This document shows, in pieces, positions 1-6,180 of a stretch of DNA of 8,927 nucleotides. Position numbers and translations under genes: made by a program. The notes beneath the pieces are model-generated. The model did no database searches. It was not told the origin of the DNA and saw nothing but the letters and a program-made list of their open reading frames with translations. This DNA is from an uncultured Mycoplasma sp. (GTDB taxonomy: Bacteria > Bacillota_I > Bacilli_A > RF39 > UBA660), in assembly GCA_947388575.1 (NCBI GenBank), contig CANDSI010000029.1:1-8927 (forward strand), written 5' to 3'. How positions within the stretch are numbered: the first letter of the stretch is position 1; each line of letters starts with the position of its first letter.

Positions 1-806
1 CCTAATAGTTCTTGTACAATACGAAGATCAGCTCCGTTATGAAGTAAATGAGTAGCAAAAGAATGTCTTAAAATATGAGGACTAATATTTTTTTTTATAC
101 CAGCTTCTTCACATAATTTTTTTATAATTTTAAAAAAAGCTTGTCTTGTAATTTTAGTGCGCCTACTACTTATGAAGACATATTCACTAGTTTTAGTTCC
201 GAGTAAAGCACTTCGACCAAACTGCAAATAATCAGCTAAACAATCTAATGCATAAGTATTAATTGGAATAATACGTTCTTTGCTTCCCTTTCCAAAAACT
301 TTTATCATCTTATCTTCTAAAAAAATATTGCTCATTGTTAAATTAATAAGTTCGCTTATCCTCACCCCTGTTCCATAAAGCATTTCGAGCATTGCTTTAT
401 TTCTTTTTTCATATACAGTATTAGTTTTAATATCTAGAAGTTTATCTACTTCTTCCACAGATAGATATTCTGGTAATTTCTTTTCTAATTTAGGCATTTT
501 AATATTTTCACAAGGATTAATAGCAATTATATTTTCTTTAACTAAAAAACTATAAAAGCTATTAAAAACAGTTAAATAATGAGCTTTAGTTCTAGCTTTT
601 TTATTAACTAATTTACGCAAATATTCTTGGATATCTTCTCTTTTTAAATAAGCAATATTCTTATTATAAAAAGTTGCTAATTCTTTTAAATCATATAAAT
701 AAGAATCTCTAGTATTTTTAGAAGTATTATATTCAGTAATTAAATACTCATTAGCATATCTTTCTAATTCTTTATTATTTTTAAAAATATCATCCATATC
801 TTTCAA
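1..806 (-). CDS. xerD: Tyrosine recombinase, XerD-like (C-terminus cut by window edge)
   Basis: Site-specific tyrosine recombinase of the Xer family, which resolves chromosome dimers at dif in the cytoplasm. About 268 codons are present. The family is about 300 residues long, so roughly 30 are missing off the left edge. Residues 10-95 form the SAM-like core-binding domain, and the catalytic domain starts near 112 (LPEYLSVEEVDKLL). Visible catalytic residues are Arg149 in GTGVRISEL, Lys173 in FGKGSKER and the H244-x-x-R247 box (HILRHSFATHLL), followed by GADLRIVQELLG. The last His/Trp and the nucleophilic Tyr lie outside. The TRQAFFKIIKK stretch resembles XerD more than XerC, so the C/D choice is inference. 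The start is TTG at 806, because AGGTGA lies 6 nt upstream of it. The in-frame ATG at 797 would be 15 nt away. It is divergent from rarA and shows no internal disruption. Confidence 0.92.
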   Translation of the reverse strand, partial: MKDMDDIFKNNKELERYANEYLITEYNTSKNTRDSYLYDLKELATFYNKNIAYLKREDIQEYLRKLVNKKARTKAHYLTVFNSFYSFLVKENIIAINPCENIKMPKLEKKLPEYLSVEEVDKLLDIKTNTVYEKRNKAMLEMLYGTGVRISELINLTMSNIFLEDKMIKVFGKGSKERIIPINTYALDCLADYLQFGRSALLGTKTSEYVFISSRRTKITRQAFFKIIKKLCEEAGIKKNISPHILRHSFATHLLHNGADLRIVQELL

Positions 807-812
807 TTTACT

Positions 813-818
813 TCACCT
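813..818 (-). promoter_or_regulatory. Ribosome binding site deciding the xerD TTG start
   Basis: AGGTGA on the minus strand, with a 6-nt spacer to TTG at 806. It favours the TTG over the downstream ATG at 797 and so adds three residues to the protein. Confidence 0.75.
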
Positions 819-826
819 ACTTTTAA

Positions 827-835
827 ATTATACCA
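827..835 (-). promoter_or_regulatory. Extended -10 promoter of xerD
   Basis: Minus strand reads TGG followed by TATAAT (827-832), a perfect extended -10 for the vegetative sigma factor. No good -35 is visible. Transcription should start near 820, just before the ribosome binding site, giving a leader of about 14 nt. It lies back to back with the rarA promoter. Confidence 0.7.
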
Positions 836-851
836 CGAATACAAAAATTTG

Positions 852-860
852 TGTTATAAT
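852..860 (+). promoter_or_regulatory. Extended -10 promoter of rarA-gpsA
   Basis: TGT followed by TATAAT (855-860) on the plus strand, with no convincing -35. The predicted transcript start is near 867, about 9 nt before the rarA ATG at 876, so the leader holds little more than GGTGA at 867-871. Only 22 bp separate the two divergent -10 hexamers. Confidence 0.65.
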
Positions 861-875
861 ATTTATGGTGATTAT

Positions 876-2075
876 ATGGAACTACTAGCAAATAAAATAA
901 GGCCAAATAATATTTCAGAAGTTATTGGTCAAAAACATCTTGTAGGGGAAAATAAAGTTCTATCCAATCTAATAAAAAATGGTAAAATATTTTCTATGAT
1001 TTTATATGGTAAGCCTGGTATTGGCAAAACCAGTATAGCTAATGCACTAATAAACGAATTAAATATCAGATCTAAATTTTTAAATGCCACAACAAACAAT
1101 AAAGCTGATTTTGATATAGCAATAGAAGAAGCTAAAATGTATGGTGAAATGATTTTAGTTATAGATGAAATACATCGTATGAATAAAGATAAGCAAGATA
1201 TATTACTTCCTCATATTGAATCTGGCTTAATAATACTAATAGGTTTAACAACATCTAACCCCTATCATAAAATAAATCCAGCAATTAGAAGTCGATGTCA
1301 AATATATGAGTTAAAAGAATTAGATAAAGAAGACATCTTATTAGGATTAAATAGAGCTTGTAGCTTTTTAGAAAATATTGATATTGAACATAAAGCCCTA
1401 GAATATATAGCGTCTTTAAGTAGTGGAGATTTCAGATCAGCAATAAACACTTTAGAAGTAGCTTACTATTCTACTAAAGAACATATAATTACAATAGAAG
1501 ATATAAAAAAAATAAATAATAAACCTGTTTTTTTCCATGATAAAAATGAAGATGGACATTATGATGTTCTTAGTGCCTTTCAAAAGTCAATTCGCGGAAG
1601 TGATGTTGATGCTGCGCTACATTATTTAGCAAGACTTATTGTCGCTGGTGATTTAGATAGTATATATCGTAGGATGAGTGTCATAGCTTATGAAGATATA
1701 GGCTTAGCTAATCCAGCTATGGGACCAAAAGTTATGGCAGCTATAGAAGCATCTGAATTAGTTGGATTACCAGAAGCACAAATTCCTCTTGGTGTTGTAG
1801 TTACTGAATTAGCATTATCTCCTAAAAGTAATAGTGCTTACTTAGCAATTAATGAAGCTGTAAATGATATAAATAAAGGTAATATTGGCAGAATACCAAG
1901 ACATTTAATAAATCCCAGTTCTGAATACTTATATCCCCATAATTATAAGAACGATTATGTAAAACAAGAATATTTACCTGAAAAACTTAAAAATCGCAAA
2001 TATTATCACAAAAAAAATAATAAATATGAATTAAATTTAAATAAATTATATGATGAAATGAGGGACAATAAATGA
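876..2075 (+). CDS. rarA: Replication-associated recombination protein A (RarA/MgsA), AAA+ ATPase
   Basis: RarA (MgsA, YrvN) is a clamp-loader-like AAA+ ATPase that acts at stalled replication forks, in the cytoplasm on DNA, with SSB. At 399 aa it is slightly shorter than usual (about 420-450). The N-terminus LANKIRPNNISEVIGQKHLVG (residues 4-24) matches the family opening. Walker A is GKPGIGKT (45-52), Walker B LVIDEIH (94-100), sensor 1 lies in GLTTSNP (123-129), and the Arg finger is in IRSRC (137-141). The C-terminal MgsA domain is clear (DAALHYLARLIVAGDLDSIYRRM, then YEDIGLANP and LPEAQIPL). An in-frame TTG at 849 is rejected as the start because its codons overlap the -10 element. ATG 876 has GGTGA 4 nt upstream and gives the family N-terminus. 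The gene overlaps gpsA by 4 nt. Confidence 0.96.
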   Translation: MELLANKIRPNNISEVIGQKHLVGENKVLSNLIKNGKIFSMILYGKPGIGKTSIANALINELNIRSKFLNATTNNKADFDIAIEEAKMYGEMILVIDEIHRMNKDKQDILLPHIESGLIILIGLTTSNPYHKINPAIRSRCQIYELKELDKEDILLGLNRACSFLENIDIEHKALEYIASLSSGDFRSAINTLEVAYYSTKEHIITIEDIKKINNKPVFFHDKNEDGHYDVLSAFQKSIRGSDVDAALHYLARLIVAGDLDSIYRRMSVIAYEDIGLANPAMGPKVMAAIEASELVGLPEAQIPLGVVVTELALSPKSNSAYLAINEAVNDINKGNIGRIPRHLINPSSEYLYPHNYKNDYVKQEYLPEKLKNRKYYHKKNNKYELNLNKLYDEMRDNK

Positions 2076-3043
2076 ATGTAAGTATAATAGGTACTGGAAT
2101 ATATGGCATAGCAATCGCCTTAAATATCGCCAGAAATAATCATAATATAAAAATGTGGAGTGAAAATAAAGAATTAATTGATAATTTTCAAAAAAATCAT
2201 AATTTTAAACCATTAACTGATACTAAAATACCAAAAAACATAATTGTAACAAATGATATAAAAGAAGCAATAAAAGATACAGAATTAATAATAATAGCAA
2301 CAACTGCCAAATATGTAAGAAGTATATGTGTTGCAATGAACCCAATTTCTAAAAACATACCAGTGTGTATTGCTAGTAAAGGTGTTGAAAATGAAACTTG
2401 CTCTTTCCTATCTGACATAGTATTTGATATTTTAAAATCTAAAAACATTGGTGTTATATCAGGACCAACATTCGCTATTGATTTAATAAGTGAAGAACCA
2501 TGTGCTCTATCTTTAGCAATAAGCAGTAAAAAAACCGAAAAAATAGTAAAAAAAGCTTTAGCGAATCCTTTATTAAAACTACGTATAAATCACGATTTAA
2601 ATGGTACTGAAATATGTGGAAGCATAAAAAATGTTATAGCTATAGCTGCTGGTATATTAGAAGGATTAGGTTATCATGAATCAACGAGATATTTTTTAAT
2701 AACTGAAGCTATACATGATATTAAAGAATTACTAAAAAAACTAGAATGTAATCCCAAAACAATTTTATCATTTGCTGGTATTGGAGATTTAATGTTAACA
2801 TGCTCTACTCCTAAAAGCCGTAATTATAAATTTGGAGTTTTAATAGGTCAAACTAAAGACAAAAATGCTATTGAAAAATATTTAAAAGAAAATACAACTG
2901 AAGGATATTATACCTTATTCTCAATAAAAGAACTAACTAAAAACCGAAAAATAAAAATACCAATTATAAATATAATATATGACATAGTAATAAATAATAA
3001 AAACCCTGAAGTCTTACCAGAGTTTCTTATCAATAAGAGCTAA
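2072..3043 (+). CDS. gpsA: Glycerol-3-phosphate dehydrogenase [NAD(P)+]
   Basis: GpsA reduces dihydroxyacetone phosphate to sn-glycerol 3-phosphate with NAD(P)H, supplying the phospholipid backbone (cytoplasmic). The 323 aa are close to the usual 330-340. The Rossmann motif GTGIYG is at 7-12. SKGVENET (102-109, Lys103), GPTFA (131-135), the catalytic Lys186 in GSIKNVIAIAAGI, GIGDLMLTC (236-244, Asp239 and Thr243) and the phosphate-binding Arg250-Asn251 in PKSRNYKFG are all present. The helix that usually reads N-[TA]-[KR]-x-A-L-I-T-R-G is here STRYFLITEA (204-213), a divergent version, but the core catalytic set is intact. It is translationally coupled to rarA: ATG at 2072 overlaps the rarA TGA, and GAGGGA lies at 2060-2065. 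The stop codon sits in the loop of its own terminator. Confidence 0.95.
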   Translation: MNVSIIGTGIYGIAIALNIARNNHNIKMWSENKELIDNFQKNHNFKPLTDTKIPKNIIVTNDIKEAIKDTELIIIATTAKYVRSICVAMNPISKNIPVCIASKGVENETCSFLSDIVFDILKSKNIGVISGPTFAIDLISEEPCALSLAISSKKTEKIVKKALANPLLKLRINHDLNGTEICGSIKNVIAIAAGILEGLGYHESTRYFLITEAIHDIKELLKKLECNPKTILSFAGIGDLMLTCSTPKSRNYKFGVLIGQTKDKNAIEKYLKENTTEGYYTLFSIKELTKNRKIKIPIINIIYDIVINNKNPEVLPEFLINKS

Positions 3044-3056
3044 TTAGCTCTTTTTT
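3035..3056 (+). terminator. Palindromic terminator of rarA-gpsA, shared with the tcdA 3' end
   Basis: A perfect 18-nt palindrome (3035-3052; stem AAGAGCT/AGCTCTT, loop AATT) runs into a six-T tract (3051-3056) on the plus strand. It encodes the Lys-Ser-stop ends of gpsA (stop 3041-3043) and, on the other strand, tcdA (stop 3044-3046). On the minus strand the hairpin is followed by ATTGA instead of a T-run, so it should terminate mainly the plus-strand operon. Confidence 0.85.
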
Positions 3057-3714
3057 AATATATCATTAAATACATAATTTGCAAGTAATATTCCCGCAGT
3101 AGCAGGAACAAAGATTGCACTGCCTATTACATTACCAGTATTTATTGCTTCTTCACCGCTAAAAACAACTGGTATATTCAAATCAATATTTTGTTTACGA
3201 AGTTCACTTCTTAACTTTCTAGCTAGAGGATCGTTAAACGTCTTATTTAAAGTTGTTATTTCTAATTTTTCAGGATTAAACTTTCTACCTGTACCTAAAG
3301 CTGTAATTATTTTAATATTATGAGTTTTAGCATATTTTATCAAAAATATTTTAACTAAAATATCATCGCATGCATCTATAATATAATCATAATCTTCATT
3401 TACAAAGTCATTAAAATTATCTTCATTTAAATACACATCCATAGTATTTATTTTAACATCAGGATTAATTTCCAAACACCTAGTTTTTGCTTCTTCAACT
3501 TTCAATTTACCAATATTAGTCATTTTAGCTATAATCTGACGATTTAAATTAGAAAGTGATATTACATCACCATCTATAATAGAAACATTCTTAAAACCGC
3601 TCCTGATTCCAAAGCATATCCCCCTACTCCTCCTACTCCAACTAATAAAATTTTAGCATTTCCTATTTTTTCAATATCATTAATCGAAATTAATTCTAAT
3701 AATCTATCAAACAT
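3044..3714 (-). pseudogene. tcdA: tRNA threonylcarbamoyladenosine dehydratase (TcdA/YrvM), frameshifted
   Basis: E1-like ATP-dependent enzyme that cyclises t6A37 to ct6A37 in ANN-decoding tRNAs. The first frame (start 3714) reads MFDRLLELIS, then KILLVGVGGVGGYALES with the nucleotide-binding GVGGVG at residues 26-31, and stops soon after. The second frame, shifted by one base, resumes at about 3604 as RSGFKNVSIIDGDVIS, then LSNLNRQII (the E1 NRQ motif), DPLARKLRSELRKQ and a C-terminal GSAIFVPATAGILLANYVF. Relative to the family spacing E-x-x-x-R-[ST]-G, about 7 nt are missing at 3604-3606. A read-through product would be about 223 aa against about 250 for YrvM, so the rest of the gene is well kept. 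Either a recent inactivation or a sequence error explains it. ATG 3714 follows GGTGAT by 4 nt. ATG 3720 is an alternative. The stop abuts the gpsA stop with no gap. Confidence 0.85.
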
Positions 3715-3733
3715 AAACATCACCAATAACAAA

Positions 3734-3742
3734 ATTATAGCA
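3734..3742 (-). promoter_or_regulatory. Extended -10 promoter of tcdA
   Basis: TGC followed by TATAAT on the minus strand (-10 at 3734-3739). The element starts right after the U-tract of the upstream RNA gene. The predicted transcript start near 3727 gives a leader of about 13 nt before ATG 3714. Confidence 0.6.
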
Positions 3743-3744
3743 AA

Positions 3745-3922
3745 TAAAAACCCAAAGGGAAAGTCTGTTTGTGATAAAATCCCGCACGCTCGCAGGTGGT
3801 AAGAAACATATATACTTCTGGATTCTGGCAAATCAAGACCAGCATTCAACTCCGTATATAATTATTCTCCCTAAACAAATCACATAGTCGGTTTTATGTG
3901 AAACAAACTATATCCTTTAGGT
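3745..3922 (-). ncRNA. ssrS: 6S RNA (bsrA/ssrS-like)
   Basis: About 178 nt of structured RNA with its own promoter and terminator. The 5' end CCUAAAGG (3921-3914) pairs in full, with one G-U, with the 3' CCUUUGGG (3758-3751), which a U-tract follows. Further in, GUUUGU (3908-3903) pairs with ACAAAC (3772-3767). Inside are a hairpin UCACAUA/UAUGUGA (3901-3895 with 3886-3880), a GC-rich hairpin CCUGC/GCGGG (3796-3792 with 3785-3781), and an apical arm AUAUAC/GUAUAU (3859-3854 with 3815-3810) capped by CUGG/CCAG (3842-3839 with 3828-3825). A long closing stem, an open centre and an apical arm are the 6S RNA plan, which mimics an open promoter and binds the sigma-A holoenzyme. Support from context: in B. 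subtilis bsrA lies beside yrvM (tcdA) and yrvN (rarA), from memory, and both genes are neighbours here. That it is an RNA gene is well supported by the sequence; the 6S identity is inference from fold, length and synteny. Confidence 0.8.
3746..3758 (-). terminator. Terminator formed by the 6S RNA closing stem
   Basis: CCUUUGGG then UUUUU on the minus strand. The 5' arm of the stem is not local: it is the 5' end of the RNA itself (3921-3914), so release and closing-stem formation are the same event. A shorter local CCC/GGG pairing is possible but weak. Confidence 0.55.
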
Positions 3923-3928
3923 AATATT

Positions 3929-3958
3929 ATTATACCACATACAAGAAAATATATTCAA
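3929..3958 (-). promoter_or_regulatory. Promoter of the 6S RNA gene
   Basis: TTGAAT (3953-3958), 18-bp spacer, TATAAT (3929-3934) with a TGG extension (3935-3937) on the minus strand. It is among the best promoters in the window. The start is predicted near 3922, directly before the closing-stem 5' arm. Confidence 0.8.
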
Positions 3959-4005
3959 GAAGCTTACATAAATTTTACATTAGAATTAATTCATTTTTAC
4001 AATTT

Positions 4006-4025
4006 CTTCCAACATTATTAGGAAG
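4006..4025 (-). terminator. Weak hairpin downstream of the AAA+ gene
   Basis: CTTCC and GGAAG pair across 10 nt, with two further A-T pairs after a bulge. On the minus strand no T-run follows. On the plus strand TTTTA follows (4026 onward), but no plus-strand gene lies upstream. It is the only hairpin I see between the AAA+ stop and the 6S promoter, so it is only a tentative terminator for that gene. Confidence 0.25.
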
Positions 4026-4092
4026 TTTTAAATCAACATTTAACGTACATATAATTTTAATATAAAAGAATTTAATACCAAAGCTATTTTAT

Positions 4093-6123
4093 TTAAAGAT
4101 TTCTTAGTCTTTTAAAAGCTTCATCTCTAAAATAACTTTTACCTTCATCATTTACAGCTTCACTTGTTTCGATACTTTCAATTAAATAATCAATAGATAA
4201 TTTATCTTTACTATCATAATATGCCAAATTATAAGCATCACCAAGTAAACTTATTGCAAAATCAGGATTATAAAGAATAGCAGATCCTTGATACTTTGCG
4301 TTAGTAATATCGACTATTAATTTTAAAAGAGTTATTTTTTGTTCTTCACTAAAATTAAATACTATTTGTCTTTGAGTTTTCATATTTTCTATTAGTCTAT
4401 TAAGAATTTGCATTATATCATTCAATGATAACTCAGGTATTGGTATTGTTTTAAATCTTCTTGCCATAGCTCCATTAGCTGCTATAATTTTTAGTTCTTC
4501 AGTTGTAGTAGAGCCAATAATCCTAATTTTCCCATTACCAATATAAGGTTTTAACATATTAGATAAATCAATAGAATTTTCTCTAATAGCTCCACCACCC
4601 ATAATCATATGTATCTCATCTATAAATAAAATAGATTCTGGAATATTCATAAGTTCTCTAATCAATTCTAAAAATTTTTTTTCAAGTTGACCACGATATT
4701 GAGTTCCTTCAATCATTTCAGTAGCGCTTACCTCAAAAATTCGGTTATTTTTTAAAAGCGGATGACTTATTCCTTGCTCTATTTGATAAGCAAGTCCTTC
4801 TACAAGAGCTGTTTTTCCCACTCCTGGTTTACCATGCAATATTAATGATTTTCTTTTATCTAAAAGCGCGGCACCTATAAGTCTTAATTCTTTTTCTCTT
4901 CCAAGTAAAGGATTCTCTTCAAAGTCTTTTCTAGTTAATTCTACGCCCATAGACAATTGATTTTCTTTTTCAGTGTTATCACTAGATTCCCCAGTAATAT
5001 CTTTTGTTAAAACATTTAAGTTTTTAATACTAGTCTCATCATTTATTCTTATAAACATTTTAGGTCCATTAGCCTTAGCTGAGCCTAAACTATGAATTCT
5101 GCGATACAATTCACTAAAGTGAAAACTATGGTACAAACTAGCATAATCAATCATATCGCTTACTATAAGTCTATCTAATACTTGTTCTATGGTTATTTTT
5201 GTCATTTCATCAAAACTAAATTTTAAATTAGATGAATTCTTGAAATATTCTTCATAGAAATATTTACTTTTTGATTCTGATGGACTTTGGAAACCTTCTA
5301 AAACATTTTGAATTAAGTTAGTTAAACAATTATCAAAAGAATAAAAATACTCAGGATCTACATTATCAGCTTTCATCATTGTTCCAACATCATTTTTAGT
5401 ATAATATATAAAATATAAAAATAAAAATAAGTTTTTTTCTTTATCATTTAACTCTCTATTATCGCTTTTTTCTATAATAGCTTTACTATTATCAGGTATA
5501 AAGTGAAATTGGGTTATAAACTCAAAATAAGCCTTAAAAAACCACTCTGCATCTGGTGTACATTTCGAAAAAAATTCTTCATATGTTAATGACTCTTTAT
5601 TACTTATAACATCACTTTTTTCTTCTTCATCGCCACTTATATTAAAAGCTGCTGCTAAATTTTTATAACATAGTAATCCATTTTTTATCAGCCTATCAAA
5701 AATATCTGAAATAGTAAGATTATCCTTATCACATAAAGCAGATATAATATTAAGATTAAATTTTAAATTAGTTTGAAAAAATTCTTCTAGCTGAACATCA
5801 GTAAAACTCAAATATTTATCAATAACATTATCAAGCATCTTATATAAAGCATCGTCAAAGCGATAATATTCCTGAATATTTTGACTGGATTTAAAATAAC
5901 CATCTACATTAATATTTAATCTATCTAAAACTAATAAGAAGATAAAATAATTTTGTTCTGGATCCGTTAAATTTTTTTTACTTTTAATATCATAAACATT
6001 GGATAATAGCTTGGTATTTTCATTAATTTTTGAAGCTAGCAAAAGACAATAATAAGCAAAATATATTTTTAAAAATTTACTTGTCTCTTCACTACATTTT
6101 GAAAAAAATTCTTGAGCTGTCAT
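4093..6123 (-). CDS. ClpA/ClpB D1-like single AAA+ ATPase with duplicated N-terminal domain
   Basis: 676 aa, no signal peptide or membrane segment. Residues 404-655 are one AAA+ module of the Clp/Hsp100 D1 type: NPLLGREKELR (404-413), Walker A GKPGVGKT (431-438), pore-loop GTQYRG (473-478, Tyr476), Walker B ILFIDEIH (498-505), sensor 1 in GSTTTEEL (537-544), Arg finger in ARRF (554-557), and NPDFAISLLGDA (619-630) where ClpB has PDKAIDLIDEA. The Tyr pore loop suggests polypeptide threading (inference). There is no D2 ring and no ClpP-docking loop, so it is not ClpA, ClpB or ClpC. The N-terminal half holds two related mostly helical units, 2-163 and 180-345, each opening with T-x-x-E-F-F-S-K-C, then a charged linker (346-403). 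I do not recognise this domain. The start is ATG 6123, placed by AAGGTGA at 6128-6134. An in-frame TTG at 6138 lies before that site and near the transcript start, so it is rejected. The gene lies 57 bp downstream of the HerA gene on the same strand. Confidence 0.85.
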   Translation of the reverse strand: MTAQEFFSKCSEETSKFLKIYFAYYCLLLASKINENTKLLSNVYDIKSKKNLTDPEQNYFIFLLVLDRLNINVDGYFKSSQNIQEYYRFDDALYKMLDNVIDKYLSFTDVQLEEFFQTNLKFNLNIISALCDKDNLTISDIFDRLIKNGLLCYKNLAAAFNISGDEEEKSDVISNKESLTYEEFFSKCTPDAEWFFKAYFEFITQFHFIPDNSKAIIEKSDNRELNDKEKNLFLFLYFIYYTKNDVGTMMKADNVDPEYFYSFDNCLTNLIQNVLEGFQSPSESKSKYFYEEYFKNSSNLKFSFDEMTKITIEQVLDRLIVSDMIDYASLYHSFHFSELYRRIHSLGSAKANGPKMFIRINDETSIKNLNVLTKDITGESSDNTEKENQLSMGVELTRKDFEENPLLGREKELRLIGAALLDKRKSLILHGKPGVGKTALVEGLAYQIEQGISHPLLKNNRIFEVSATEMIEGTQYRGQLEKKFLELIRELMNIPESILFIDEIHMIMGGGAIRENSIDLSNMLKPYIGNGKIRIIGSTTTEELKIIAANGAMARRFKTIPIPELSLNDIMQILNRLIENMKTQRQIVFNFSEEQKITLLKLIVDITNAKYQGSAILYNPDFAISLLGDAYNLAYYDSKDKLSIDYLIESIETSEAVNDEGKSYFRDEAFKRLRNL

Positions 6124-6127
6124 ACAA

Positions 6128-6134
6128 TCACCTT
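6128..6134 (-). promoter_or_regulatory. Ribosome binding site setting the AAA+ start at 6123
   Basis: AAGGTGA on the minus strand, 4 nt before ATG 6123. A TTG start at 6138 would place this site inside the coding region. Confidence 0.75.
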
Positions 6135-6141
6135 GCAATTT

Positions 6142-6170
6142 ATTATAATGTAAACGCTATTTCAAGTCAA
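6142..6170 (-). promoter_or_regulatory. Sigma-A promoter of the AAA+ gene
   Basis: TTGACT (6165-6170), 17-bp spacer, TATAAT (6142-6147) on the minus strand, close to the ideal vegetative promoter. The start is predicted near 6135, giving a leader of about 12 nt. It fills most of the 57-bp gap after the HerA gene, so the AAA+ gene can be expressed separately. No hairpin terminator is seen in the gap, so read-through from the HerA gene is also possible. Confidence 0.85.
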
Positions 6171-6180
6171 GAAAAAATCT

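Noticed and set aside
849..875. TTG start at 849 for rarA
   Set aside because: These codons overlap the TATAAT element and would lie upstream of the transcript start.
2197..2448. 83-aa open frame on the minus strand within gpsA
   Set aside because: It is the antisense shadow of a confident gpsA coding region, with no ribosome binding site or recognisable domain.
3044..3523. Independent 159-aa gene starting at 3523
   Set aside because: The same frame carries E1-family sequence (DGDVISLSNLNRQ) upstream of that ATG, so it is the second half of tcdA, not a separate gene.
3590..3606. Programmed -1 frameshift to express full-length TcdA
   Set aside because: The nearest slippery sequence (GTTTTAAGA region) is imperfect, and the frame-2 sequence RSGFKNV already matches the family upstream of it, which fits a deletion better than a slip.
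3715..3849. N-terminal extension of tcdA beginning at 3849
   Set aside because: It would translate through the 6S RNA terminator and the tcdA promoter. The family N-terminus MFDR begins at 3714 behind GGTGAT.
4093..6123. Identification as ClpB or ClpC chaperone
   Set aside because: There is only one AAA+ module, no middle coiled-coil, no D2 and no recognisable Clp_N domain.
6124..6138. TTG start at 6138 for the AAA+ gene
   Set aside because: It falls ahead of the ribosome binding site and within a few bases of the predicted transcript start.
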